64,000 nucleotides of DNA from Microbacterium esteraromaticum (lineage in GTDB: Bacteria > Actinomycetota > Actinomycetes > Actinomycetales > Microbacteriaceae): assembly GCF_900163815.1 (NCBI RefSeq), contig NZ_FUKO01000011.1, positions 1-64,000 on the forward strand, in the 5' to 3' direction. The position numbers and the translations under genes are program-made. This document shows, piece by piece, positions 35,441 through 43,854 of the stretch. The notes below the pieces were generated by a model. The model had not been told where the DNA came from. It worked only from the letters and a program-made list of their open reading frames with translations, and searched no databases. Positions within the stretch are counted from its first letter, which is position 1, and every line of letters starts with the position of its first letter.

Positions 35441-36382
35441 TCACCCGATCAGCGCAACACCGAACTCCGCGACAACCGCTCGCACCTCTGCGAGGTAGCG
35501 CTGCGCCTGCTCGGTGAGCGGAATCGCGGCGTGGCCGATCCAGCCGATCTCGATGCGCTCGTCAACGTCGAGCGGAATGGCGACGATCTCAGGGTCGAGT
35601 TCGTCGCTGATGATGCCGGTCGAGATCGTATAGCCGCCGAGACCGATCATGAGGTTGAAGATCGTCGCACGATCAGAGACTCGGATCTCTTGCTTGCTCG
35701 ACAAGGTGGAGAGGATCTCTTCGGCGAAGTAGAACGAGTTGTTCGCGCCCTGGTCGAAGGTGAGCCGTGGCAGGTCTGCGAGGTCATCGAGAGTCGCACG
35801 ACCTCGAGCGGCGAGCGGGTTGCTCCGAGAGATGAAGATGTGCGGCTCGGCGAGGAAGAGCGGGTGAAACGCGAGACCGGAGTCGCGCAGCAACTTGTCG
35901 ATGACCCTGCGGTTGAAGTCGTTCCTGTAGAGGATGCCGACCTCACTGCGTAATGTGCGGACATCTTCGATGATGTCCCACGTACGAGTCTCACGCAGCG
36001 AGAACTCGTACTCGGGTGCTTCACCGCCCTTGACCATCCGCACGAATGCATCCACCGCAAACGAGTAGTGCTGCGTCGACACCCCAAGCAAACGCCTCGA
36101 CGGCGGCCGCCCGAGGTAGCGCTGCTCAAGAAGCACCAACTGCTCGACGACCTGTCTCGCGTACCCGAGAAATTCCGCGCCATCAGGGGTAAGCGTGACG
36201 CCACGCGCAGAGCGCACGAGCAGCGCGCGCCCCACACGGGCCTCGAGATCTTTCATCGCCGCCGACATGGTCGGCTGCGATACGAAGAGCAGATCGGCGG
36301 CCGCCGAGATCGACCCCTCCGCTGCGACTTCGATGAAGTAACGCAGCTGCTGCAGCGTGAGGCCACTCGATCCCTGGGGCAT
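35441..36382 (-). CDS. LysR-family regulator divergent from the MesX-MesD operon
   Basis: This 313-aa LysR-type regulator has its HTH at residues ~9-67 (LTLQQLRYFIEVAAEGSISAAADLLFVSQPTMSAAMKDLE) and a periplasmic-binding-like effector domain. It is divergent from mesX across 122 bp that hold three alternating CATAG half-sites. By position it probably controls methionine synthesis. A role for homocysteine or another methionine-pathway metabolite as coinducer is inference by analogy with MetR. TAGACT lies 6 nt before the ATG. Confidence 0.88.
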   Translation of the reverse strand: MPQGSSGLTLQQLRYFIEVAAEGSISAAADLLFVSQPTMSAAMKDLEARVGRALLVRSARGVTLTPDGAEFLGYARQVVEQLVLLEQRYLGRPPSRRLLGVSTQHYSFAVDAFVRMVKGGEAPEYEFSLRETRTWDIIEDVRTLRSEVGILYRNDFNRRVIDKLLRDSGLAFHPLFLAEPHIFISRSNPLAARGRATLDDLADLPRLTFDQGANNSFYFAEEILSTLSSKQEIRVSDRATIFNLMIGLGGYTISTGIISDELDPEIVAIPLDVDERIEIGWIGHAAIPLTEQAQRYLAEVRAVVAEFGVALIG

Positions 36383-36407
36383 AGGCAGAGTCTATGCCAG
36401 CCCATAG
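36379..36407. promoter_or_regulatory. Alternating CATAG half-sites, LysR operator candidate
   Basis: GCATAG (36379), CTATGC (36392) and CATAG (36403) alternate in orientation, giving GCATAG-N7-CTATGC and CTATG-N6-CATAG palindromes. They overlap the start and -10 region of the LysR gene (TAGACT on the minus strand at 36389-36394), which suits autorepression and divergent activation. Confidence 0.6.
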
Positions 36408-36504
36408 TCAAGCCGAGTTACTCGATATCCGCCTTCCTCCCGCACGATGGACTGATCTCCTCTGAAAGGCCGACCCCGGCCCCTCACTCACCGGATTGGC
36501 CACC

Positions 36505-37497
36505 ATGGCAGACGCATTTGGTTTCAGCATCCACACCACCCGTTTCGACGAGGATTACTCGCCGTCGGAAAGCTCCCGCGCCACGACGAACTTTGCCAAC
36601 CTGGCTCGTGGTGAGCACCGTCAGCGGAACCTTCGCAACACCCTGACGATGATGAACCAGCGCTTCAACGACCTCGCGCACTGGGACAACCCGACCGGCG
36701 ACCGCTACGCGCTCGAACTCGATATCGTCTCTGCACAGCTGGAGTTCACCGCGTCAGGCGCAGACCAGCAGTTCCCGCTGCTCGAGGTACTCGACATCTG
36801 GATCGTCGACCGGCAGACCGGTGAGCGCCACCACGGCATCGTCGGCAACAACTTCTCGTCGTACGTGCGCGACTTCGACTTCAGCGTGCTGCTGCCGGCC
36901 ATCAAGGCGAACGCGGCAGACGCGCCGCTCCCCCACGACTTCGGCGAGCTGCACGGCAAGCTGTTCGAGCATTTCCTCGACTCCGCCGCGTACCTCGAAC
37001 GCTTCACGGCGCTGCCCGTGATCTGCATCAGCGTCTCGACGAGCAGGACGTACCGCCAGACCGGCAACCACCATCCTGTGCTCGGCGTCGAATACCAGCA
37101 GGATGACTCCTCGCTGACCGATGACTACTTCGGAAAGATGGGACTGCGGGCCCGCTACTTCATGCCGCGCGGCAGCGTCGCACCTCTCGCGTTCTATTTC
37201 CGCGGCGACCTGCTCAACGACTACACCAACCTGCAGCTGATCGGCACGATCAGCGTGATGGAGACGTTCCAGAAGATCTACCGCCCCGAGATCTACAACG
37301 CGAACTCTGCTGCCCCGACCATCTATCGGCCGAGCCTGCAGCAGCAGGACTACTCCCAGACCCAGATCGCGTACGACCGCGTCGAGCGCAGCCAGCTGGC
37401 TATCACCCAGGGCAAGTACACCGAGGAGCACTTCATCACACCGCACAAGGACGTCCTCGAGCAGTGGGCCGGCCGCAACCTCGCTTCCGTCGCATGA
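36505..37497 (+). CDS. mesX: MesX (DUF1852), partner of methionine synthase MesD
   Basis: This 330-aa protein matches DUF1852, named MesX. It begins FGFSIHTTRFDEDYSPSESSRATTNFANLARGEHRQRNLRNTLTMMNQRFNDLAHWDNP, typical of the family. Published genetics on folate-independent methionine synthases reported that MesD needs MesX and oxygen. The ATG at 36505 is used; the stop overlaps the mesD start (ATGA). Its biochemical job is not established; it may help supply the methyl donor or protect the reaction. Confidence 0.85.
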   Translation: MADAFGFSIHTTRFDEDYSPSESSRATTNFANLARGEHRQRNLRNTLTMMNQRFNDLAHWDNPTGDRYALELDIVSAQLEFTASGADQQFPLLEVLDIWIVDRQTGERHHGIVGNNFSSYVRDFDFSVLLPAIKANAADAPLPHDFGELHGKLFEHFLDSAAYLERFTALPVICISVSTSRTYRQTGNHHPVLGVEYQQDDSSLTDDYFGKMGLRARYFMPRGSVAPLAFYFRGDLLNDYTNLQLIGTISVMETFQKIYRPEIYNANSAAPTIYRPSLQQQDYSQTQIAYDRVERSQLAITQGKYTEEHFITPHKDVLEQWAGRNLASVA

Positions 37498-38564
37498 GCA
37501 GCGCAGAGTCGTCGAGCACGCGCGCACTCCTGCCCACCTCGATCGTCGGCAGCCTGCCGAAGCCGTCATGGCTCGCACAGCCGGAGACCCTCTGGTCGCC
37601 GTGGAAGCTGCAGGGTGATGAGCTGGTGGAGGGCAAGCAGGATGCCCTGCGCATCGCCGTCCACGAGCAGACCTCCCGCGGCATCGACATCATCAGCGAC
37701 GGCGAGCAGACTCGTCAGCACTTCGTCACGACGTTCATCGAGCACCTCAGCGGGGTCGATTTCGAGCAGCGCGAAACCGTGCGCATCCGTGATCGCTACG
37801 ACGCGAGCGTGCCGACCGTCGTCGGCGCAGTGACGCGCGAGCGCCCTGTGTTCGTCGACGACGCGAAGTTTCTGCGCGCGGCGACCGATCGCCCCATCAA
37901 GTGGGCCCTCCCTGGCCCGATGACGATGGTCGACACTCTCTACGACGCTCACTACAAGAGCCGCGAGAAGCTGGCGTGGGAGTTCGCGACGATCCTCAAC
38001 CAAGAAGCGCGCGAGCTCGAAGCGGCCGGCGTCGACGTCATCCAGTTCGACGAACCTGCATTCAACGTCTTCTTCGATGAGGTCAAGGACTGGGGAGTCG
38101 CAGCGCTGGAGCGCGCGGTAGAGGGGCTCAGCGCTGAGACCGTCGTGCACATCTGTTACGGCTACGGCATCAAGGCGAACAACGACTGGAAGACGACGCT
38201 CGGGTCGCAATGGCGTCAATACGAGGACTCGTTCCCGCTGCTTCAGCGCTCCAGCATCGACACCATCTCGCTCGAGTCGCACCACTCTCACGTGCCGATG
38301 GAACTGATCGAGCTCCTCCGCGGCAAGAACGTCATGCTCGGCGCCATCGACGTGGCGAACGAAGAGGTCGAGTCGCCTGACGAAGTCGCCGCGACGCTGC
38401 GAAAGGCACTCGAATTCGTCGATGCCGACAAGCTCATCGCCAGTACGAACTGCGGCATGGCGCCATTCCGTCGCGACCTGGCGCTGGCGAAGCTGCGCGC
38501 GCTGAGCGCGGGGGCGAGCATCCTTCGCGACGAGCTCTCACTTGCGAAGAGTAAAGTTTCGTAG
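37494..38564 (+). CDS. mesD: MesD, core-MetE methionine synthase
   Basis: This 356-aa protein equals only the catalytic C-terminal half of MetE (normal MetE is ~750 aa). It contains IVGSLPKPSWL at the N-terminus, FDEPAF (about 180), VHICYGYG with the zinc-ligand His and Cys, SLESHHSH, and the zinc Cys in STNCGM. It would methylate homocysteine to methionine. The absence of the N-terminal folate half and the adjacent MesX place it in the MesD group, which is not thought to use methyl-tetrahydrofolate. It starts in a 4-bp overlap with mesX. Confidence 0.88.
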   Translation: MSSAESSSTRALLPTSIVGSLPKPSWLAQPETLWSPWKLQGDELVEGKQDALRIAVHEQTSRGIDIISDGEQTRQHFVTTFIEHLSGVDFEQRETVRIRDRYDASVPTVVGAVTRERPVFVDDAKFLRAATDRPIKWALPGPMTMVDTLYDAHYKSREKLAWEFATILNQEARELEAAGVDVIQFDEPAFNVFFDEVKDWGVAALERAVEGLSAETVVHICYGYGIKANNDWKTTLGSQWRQYEDSFPLLQRSSIDTISLESHHSHVPMELIELLRGKNVMLGAIDVANEEVESPDEVAATLRKALEFVDADKLIASTNCGMAPFRRDLALAKLRALSAGASILRDELSLAKSKVS

Positions 38565-38567
38565 GTC

Positions 38568-39140
38568 ATGTTTCACGCATACCCCGCGGCATCGTGGACC
38601 GAGAAGCCGAAGCACAGCTTCTCGTCCTCACTCTCGCCAGACGAATTCAAGGCGCTCTTTCGCGGCCACCCCGGCGGCGTTGCCGTCATCACGGCGGATG
38701 CTGGCGACGGGCCCGTCGTATTGACAGCCACCTCGGTCGTATCGGTGAGCGCCGAGCCGCCGCTGCTGATCTTCTCGATCTCGACGCTGTCATCGGCATC
38801 CGAAGTGCTCGCGCGCGCCGAGAGCGTCGTCGTGCACCTTCTCGACGCGAACGACGTCGAGCTCGCGAAGCTCGGCGCGACTCGCGGCATCGACCGCTTC
38901 GCGCAGCACCAGACCTGGTCTCGCCTGAGCACCGGTGAGCCCGTCTTCGACGGCGTTCGCGCGTGGGTGCGCTGCGCGGTCATCAATCGCATGGATGCCG
39001 GAACCTCGACCGTCATCGCCGCTCACGCACTGGAGTCCCACATCGGGCGCGACGTCGAACCGGGCGAGCCTGGCGATGCGCTGGTCTATCACAACCGCGG
39101 ATGGCACCGCTTGAGCGAGCATTCCCGCTTCGAAGACTGA
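38568..39140 (+). CDS. Flavin reductase-like domain protein
   Basis: This 190-aa protein of the split-barrel flavin reductase family has FRGHPGGVAVITADAGDGPVVLTATSVVSVSAEPPLLIFSI (about residues 31-70) and a C-terminal HLLDANDVELAKLGATRGIDRFA segment. It begins 3 bp after the mesD stop, so it is part of the MesX-MesD operon. It could feed reduced flavin to an oxygen-dependent step, which would fit the oxygen requirement reported for MesD; this is inference. Confidence 0.85.
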   Translation: MFHAYPAASWTEKPKHSFSSSLSPDEFKALFRGHPGGVAVITADAGDGPVVLTATSVVSVSAEPPLLIFSISTLSSASEVLARAESVVVHLLDANDVELAKLGATRGIDRFAQHQTWSRLSTGEPVFDGVRAWVRCAVINRMDAGTSTVIAAHALESHIGRDVEPGEPGDALVYHNRGWHRLSEHSRFED

Positions 39141-39152
39141 CCCGCCGCCTGA

Positions 39153-40841
39153 CTAGCGTCGCCCGAACACCGCATACAGCAGCGGCACCGCCGAGACCGA
39201 CATCAGCACGATGCCGAGCGGAGCCACAATCGGCAGCAGCAGCACCCCGCCGATCAGCATCCCGCCGAAGAGCACGGCCGAGACGGCCCGCACGGCGACG
39301 CGGATGATGCGGTCGAGGCGGTTCTCGAGGCTCGAGATGTCGAAGGTCAGCTCACCAGCATCCAACCGGGTGATGACGTCGTCGATGCGACCGGGGATCC
39401 GCCACATCGTCGCGGCATTCGACATCGTCTGCTTGCCGAGATCCTGCAGGAGGTTGCCGCTCTCATCGCGCAGCAGCTTGCTGGCGTAGGGCTGAACCGG
39501 TTCCCAGATGTTGAATTCCGGATCAAGCGCACTGCACATTCCCGACGTCAGCGACACCGCGCGCATGAGCAGCAGCAGGTTCTCGGGCAGCTGCACCGGC
39601 AGCGAGCGCACCGTGTCACCGAACTCGACGCCGAAGTCCTGCAGCTCACGCGGGTCGACGTCGCGCAGCTCGTTGAATCCCATGCCGCCGAATCGCGCGA
39701 ACAGGGTCGTGAGCGCACGCTCGAGTTCTTTCGTGTCGGCTGAGGGCAGCAGTACGCCGATCTGCTTCGCGGCGGCGACCAGCCCCTGGCTGTCGCGCGC
39801 GGCGACGGCGATGATGAGAGTGCGCAGACCCGAGCGGATGCCATCGGGAACCTCGGCCATCATCCCGAAGTCGATGAAGGTCAGCTTCCAGCCTGCGCCA
39901 TCGGCGCCCGGCCTCGGCGTCACGAACAGGTTCCCAGGGTGCGGGTCGGCGTGCACGAACGAGTGCGTGAACACCTGGTCCATCATCACCTCGGCGAACA
40001 CGTTCGCCACCTCGGCTGGATCTATTCCGGCTGCCCGCAGCGCATGGGTGTCGCTGATCTTGATGGCAGTGACGTCTTCGAGGGTGAGCACGCGGCGCGT
40101 GGTGCGCTCCCAGACGATCGCAGGGGCTGCGACTCTGGCATCCGATGCGAAATTCTCGGCGAAGCGCTCGGCGTTGGCCGCCTCGTGCAGGTAGTCGATC
40201 TCCTCATGGCAGGTCTGCGCGAACTCCTCGATGAGCGCGGGTGCATCGACTCGCGACGAGACGAAGCGCACGCGCCGTGCCCAGCGGGCCACGCGGCGCA
40301 GGGCTGCGAGATCGACGGCGACGATCTGATCGATTCCGGGGCGCTGCACCTTCACGACGACACTGCTGAGCCCGGTGTCGGCGGCGTCGATTTCCGACAG
40401 CGTCGCACGGTGCGCCTGGCCGAGGGATGCTGCCGCAACCGGCGCCGGATCGAACGACGCGAAGGCGCGCTCGAGCGGCATCCCCAACTCGGCTTCTGCC
40501 GCCATCCGGATCTGCTCGAACGGCACGGCGGGCACTTCATCCTGCAGCCCGGCGAGCTCGGCCGTGATCTCGGGCGGCAGCACGTCGAGGCGAGAGGAGA
40601 GGAACTGGCCGACCTTGATCATCAGCCCGCCGAGCGAGGTGGCGAGCTCGCGGAAGCCGTGCGCTTGGCGCAGCATCCGCTTGTCACGCGTGCGATCCGC
40701 CACCCGCGACAGGCCGATCCGGGGCAGCACGAGCTCGAACCACCAGGTCTGCACGAAGGCGCGCGCGGCGAAGGACAGGATGCGTCGGTAGCGGGCGCGA
40801 TGGGCGCCCTCGATGACCGGCGGGGAATCGTGCTTCGCCAT
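39153..40841 (-). CDS. ABC1-family atypical kinase (AarF/UbiB type)
   Basis: This 562-aa protein carries the ABC1 motifs: FRELATSLGGLMIKVGQFLSSR (KxGQ motif, ~residue 80), AAASLGQAHRATL (Ala-rich nucleotide loop), VVVKVQRPGI (the conserved Lys), DQVFTHSFVHADPHPGNLFV (catalytic-type loop) and LTFIDFGMMAEVP (DFG-like). Two hydrophobic segments end the protein, so it is membrane-anchored. AarF/UbiB proteins are ATPases tied to isoprenoid lipid handling. The ATG at 40841 follows GAAGAGG; a GTG at 40865 overlaps the PadR stop. Confidence 0.9.
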   Translation of the reverse strand: MAKHDSPPVIEGAHRARYRRILSFAARAFVQTWWFELVLPRIGLSRVADRTRDKRMLRQAHGFRELATSLGGLMIKVGQFLSSRLDVLPPEITAELAGLQDEVPAVPFEQIRMAAEAELGMPLERAFASFDPAPVAAASLGQAHRATLSEIDAADTGLSSVVVKVQRPGIDQIVAVDLAALRRVARWARRVRFVSSRVDAPALIEEFAQTCHEEIDYLHEAANAERFAENFASDARVAAPAIVWERTTRRVLTLEDVTAIKISDTHALRAAGIDPAEVANVFAEVMMDQVFTHSFVHADPHPGNLFVTPRPGADGAGWKLTFIDFGMMAEVPDGIRSGLRTLIIAVAARDSQGLVAAAKQIGVLLPSADTKELERALTTLFARFGGMGFNELRDVDPRELQDFGVEFGDTVRSLPVQLPENLLLLMRAVSLTSGMCSALDPEFNIWEPVQPYASKLLRDESGNLLQDLGKQTMSNAATMWRIPGRIDDVITRLDAGELTFDISSLENRLDRIIRVAVRAVSAVLFGGMLIGGVLLLPIVAPLGIVLMSVSAVPLLYAVFGRR

Positions 40842-40861
40842 CGAGACCTCTTCTTTTGGCG

Positions 40862-41431
40862 TCACCCCTCGGCGAGGATCGCGTACAGCTTACGTCGCGC
40901 GTCTTCGAGTACGGCGGTGCCCTCCTCGACCTGTTCGGGTGTTCCGGTGCGCGCCAGCTGCGCGGTGGCACTGGCGAGTTCCATTCCGGCCTTGGGCAGC
41001 GCCGAGAGGTGGCCGCTCGGGCGCCCGCCGACGTTCTCCCACGGTGCGGGCTTGGTGGCGGCTTCTTCAGACTCGGCGATGCCGGCCTCCGTCAGCGAAT
41101 ACGTCTTGCGGCCGCCCTGTTCCTCTGCGCTGATCAGCCCTTCGTCGGCAAGTAGCTGCAGGGTCGGGTAAACCGATCCGGCGCTGGGCTTCCAGGCTCC
41201 GCCGGAGCGCGTGCTGATCTCGCTGATGATCTGATAGCCGTGCATCGGGCTCTCGGCGAGCAGCGAGATGACCGCTGCGCGCACGTCACCGCGGGCCATG
41301 CGCGAGCCGCCGGTGCGCTGTTCGAAGCTGGTGCGCAGCTGGTCCATCGCGTCCCAGACGCCGGCGAGCGGGTTGCCGTTGCCATTGCTCGCGCCGAAGC
41401 CGAACGGTCCGGAGGGGAATGCGTTGTTCAT
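40862..41431 (-). CDS. PadR-family transcriptional regulator
   Basis: This 189-aa protein has a winged-helix domain, DVRAAVISLLAESPMHGYQIISEISTRSGGAWKPSAGSVYPTLQLLADEGLISAEEQGGRKTYSLTEAG, which is diagnostic for PadR. A Gly/Asn-rich N-terminus precedes it, and helical dimerisation residues follow. It is co-transcribed with the ABC1 kinase. AGGAGGTCATC before the ATG is a strong ribosome binding site. Confidence 0.9.
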   Translation of the reverse strand: MNNAFPSGPFGFGASNGNGNPLAGVWDAMDQLRTSFEQRTGGSRMARGDVRAAVISLLAESPMHGYQIISEISTRSGGAWKPSAGSVYPTLQLLADEGLISAEEQGGRKTYSLTEAGIAESEEAATKPAPWENVGGRPSGHLSALPKAGMELASATAQLARTGTPEQVEEGTAVLEDARRKLYAILAEG

Positions 41432-41458
41432 GATGACCTCCTGTAGTCGAACGATAGT

Positions 41459-41474
41459 TAACGATATGTCGTTA
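41459..41474. promoter_or_regulatory. Inverted repeat TAACGA-TATG-TCGTTA, PadR operator candidate
   Basis: The 16-bp inverted repeat lies 28 bp upstream of the PadR start. Partial copies (CGATAGTTAACGATAT) extend it to the left. PadR proteins commonly bind such sites to repress themselves. Confidence 0.55.
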
Positions 41475-41516
41475 CCTGTCGCTCATCAAGGGCTTCCGTC
41501 GCTCTGACACCTTGAC

Positions 41517-41531
41517 TTCCATAATATGGAA
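41517..41531. promoter_or_regulatory. Palindrome TTCCATAATATGGAA upstream of malate synthase
   Basis: The 15-bp perfect palindrome follows directly after TTGACT (41512-41517), and TACAGT at 41561 could serve as -10. TTCC-N-GGAA sites are typical of IclR-family regulators of glyoxylate and allantoin pathways. It is 70 bp from the glcB start. Confidence 0.55.
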
Positions 41532-41600
41532 TCAGTTCTCCAAAATCACCGCATCGGGCGTACAGTAGGGGTTGAGAACCCCAGCGAACCGAGGAACACC

Positions 41601-43796
41601 ATGACGACAGCGCCGACCATCTCCACCACTTACCTCGATCGCGCGGGCCTCGCCGTCGCGGCGCCGATCGCCGAGTTCGCCGAAACGTCGCTGACGGATG
41701 CTGGCATCGACGCCGACTCCTTCTGGTCGGGTGTTGTCGAGATCATCCACGACCTCGGCCCGCGCAACGCCGAACTGCTGCGCGTGCGCGATGAGCTGCA
41801 GCAGAAGATCGACGCCTTCCACAAAGCCTCCCCCGGGCGCCCCGACCCCGAGTCATACCGCGCCATGCTGACCGAGATCGGCTACCTCGCCCCCGAGCCC
41901 GCACCGTTCGCCGTCACGACCGAGAACGTCGACCCCGAGATCGCAACGATGGCCGGCCCGCAGCTGGTCGTGCCGCTGCTGAACGCCCGCTTCGCACTGA
42001 ACGCCGCGAACGCGCGATGGGGTTCGCTGTACGACGCCCTTTACGGCACCGATGCGATCGACCAGAGCGGCGAGCTCGCGGTGGGTGCAGAGTTCAACGT
42101 TGCCCGCGGCGCCGAGGTGGTCCGCCGTGGCCGCGAACTGCTCGACCAGGCGGCGCCATTGACCGAGGGCTCGCACGTCGACGCCACCGCGTACCGCGTC
42201 GACGGTGAGGGTCTCGTCGTCGAGACGGATGCCGGCATCCGCCGCCTTTCTGACGCCGACACGTTCGTCGGCTTCACGGGCGACGCCGAGGCGCCGGCCG
42301 CGATCCTGCTGCGCCACCACGGGCTGCACCTCGAGATCGTCATCGATCACGCTGGCCCGATCGGGCACACGGATACCGCCGGTGTGCAGGACATCTTGCT
42401 GGAGTCGGCGATCACCACAATCATCGACCTCGAGGACTCGGTCGCCGCCGTCGATGCAGACGACAAGGTGCTCGGCTACCGCAACTGGCGCGGCCTCATG
42501 GATGGCACGCTCACCGAGACAGTCACGAAGGGCGGGCGCGAGTTCACCCGCCGCCTCGCCGATGACCGCACCTACAACACACTCGACGCCGGTGAGCTGA
42601 CGCTGCCTGGCCGCTCGGTGCTGTTCATCCGCAACGTCGGCCACCTCATGCACACCGACGCGGTGCTCGACCGCAACGGCGGCGAGGTGTTCGAGGGAAT
42701 GCTCGATGCCATCATGACCGCGCTCGGCGCCCTGCCCGACCTCATCGGCCGCGACGCCACAGCTGCCACCACCGGCAACTCGCGCACCGGCTCGATGTAC
42801 ATCGTGAAGCCTAAGATGCACGGTCCCGACGAGGTGGCTTTCGCCGTCGAGCTGTTCGCCCGCGTGGAGAAGCTGCTGGGCCTGCCGGAGCGCACGATGA
42901 AGATCGGCATCATGGACGAAGAGCGCCGCACGTCGGCGAACCTCGGAGCGTGCATCGCGGCAGCATCCGATCGGGTCGTCTTCATCAACACCGGTTTCCT
43001 CGATCGCACCGGCGACGAGATCCACACCTCTCTGCATGCCGGGCCTTTCCTGCCCAAGACGGGCATCAAGGCGCAGCCGTTCATGCAGGTGTATGAGGAC
43101 CGCAACGTGGCGATCGGGCTGGCCGCGGGCATGGATCACCGCGCGCAGATCGGCAAGGGGATGTGGGCGATGCCCGACCTGATGCACGACATGCTCGAGC
43201 AGAAGATCGGCCACGTGCGCTCCGGCGCATCGACCGCCTGGGTGCCGTCGCCGACCGCCGCGACCCTGCACGCACTGCACTATCACCAGGTCGATCCGTT
43301 CGAGGTGCGGGCAGGGCTCCCCGCCTACGACCCGGCGTCGCTGACCACCCTGCTGGCTCCCCCGCTGGCCGAACCAGGCGACCTCACGGCAGACATCGTG
43401 GCGACCGAGCTCGACAACAACGTGCAGTCGATCCTCGGATACGTGGTGCGCTGGATCGACCAGGGCGTCGGATGCTCGAAGGTGCCCGACATCCACGGTG
43501 TCGCGCTGATGGAAGACCGTGCGACGCTGCGCATCTCGAGCCAGCTGCTGGCGAACTGGCTGCAGCACGGGGTGATCACTGAAGCCGAGGTCGACGCCTC
43601 ACTGCGTCGGCTTGCGGTCGTCGTCGACGAGCAGAATGCGGCGGATGCTGAGTATGAGCCGCTCGCTCACGATGGTGAGCCCGGCATCGCGTACACCGCC
43701 GCGCGCCGGCTGATCCTCGAGGGAGCAAGCCAGCCGAGCGGCTACACCGAGCCGCTGCTGCACGCACTGCGCCGTGAGAAGAAGTCCGAACGCTGA
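41601..43796 (+). CDS. glcB: Malate synthase G
   Basis: This 731-aa protein has the full length and sequence of malate synthase G, which condenses glyoxylate and acetyl-CoA to malate. Visible features are [24 protein letters not shown] (metal-binding acidic region), [37 protein letters not shown] (active-site loop), [16 protein letters not shown], and [23 protein letters not shown] precedes the ATG at 41601; the open frame further upstream is noncoding. No isocitrate lyase gene is nearby. Confidence 0.96.
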   Translation: MTTAPTISTTYLDRAGLAVAAPIAEFAETSLTDAGIDADSFWSGVVEIIHDLGPRNAELLRVRDELQQKIDAFHKASPGRPDPESYRAMLTEIGYLAPEPAPFAVTTENVDPEIATMAGPQLVVPLLNARFALNAANARWGSLYDALYGTDAIDQSGELAVGAEFNVARGAEVVRRGRELLDQAAPLTEGSHVDATAYRVDGEGLVVETDAGIRRLSDADTFVGFTGDAEAPAAILLRHHGLHLEIVIDHAGPIGHTDTAGVQDILLESAITTIIDLEDSVAAVDADDKVLGYRNWRGLMDGTLTETVTKGGREFTRRLADDRTYNTLDAGELTLPGRSVLFIRNVGHLMHTDAVLDRNGGEVFEGMLDAIMTALGALPDLIGRDATAATTGNSRTGSMYIVKPKMHGPDEVAFAVELFARVEKLLGLPERTMKIGIMDEERRTSANLGACIAAASDRVVFINTGFLDRTGDEIHTSLHAGPFLPKTGIKAQPFMQVYEDRNVAIGLAAGMDHRAQIGKGMWAMPDLMHDMLEQKIGHVRSGASTAWVPSPTAATLHALHYHQVDPFEVRAGLPAYDPASLTTLLAPPLAEPGDLTADIVATELDNNVQSILGYVVRWIDQGVGCSKVPDIHGVALMEDRATLRISSQLLANWLQHGVITEAEVDASLRRLAVVVDEQNAADAEYEPLAHDGEPGIAYTAARRLILEGASQPSGYTEPLLHALRREKKSER

Positions 43797-43842
43797 TCTT
43801 GCGGGCGATGTCAAGAGCATCGTCTCGAAAGACTTCGGCGCC

Positions 43843-43848
43843 TAGTGT
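43843..43848 (+). promoter_or_regulatory. Leaderless -10 element (TAGTGT)
   Basis: TAGTGT is followed by 6 nt and ATG at 43855. Confidence 0.5.
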
Positions 43849-43854
43849 CGGAGG

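Noticed and set aside
41526..41600. N-terminal extension of malate synthase to 41526
   Set aside because: The extension overlaps the promoter and operator; the family N-terminus and GAGGAAC site support ATG 41601.
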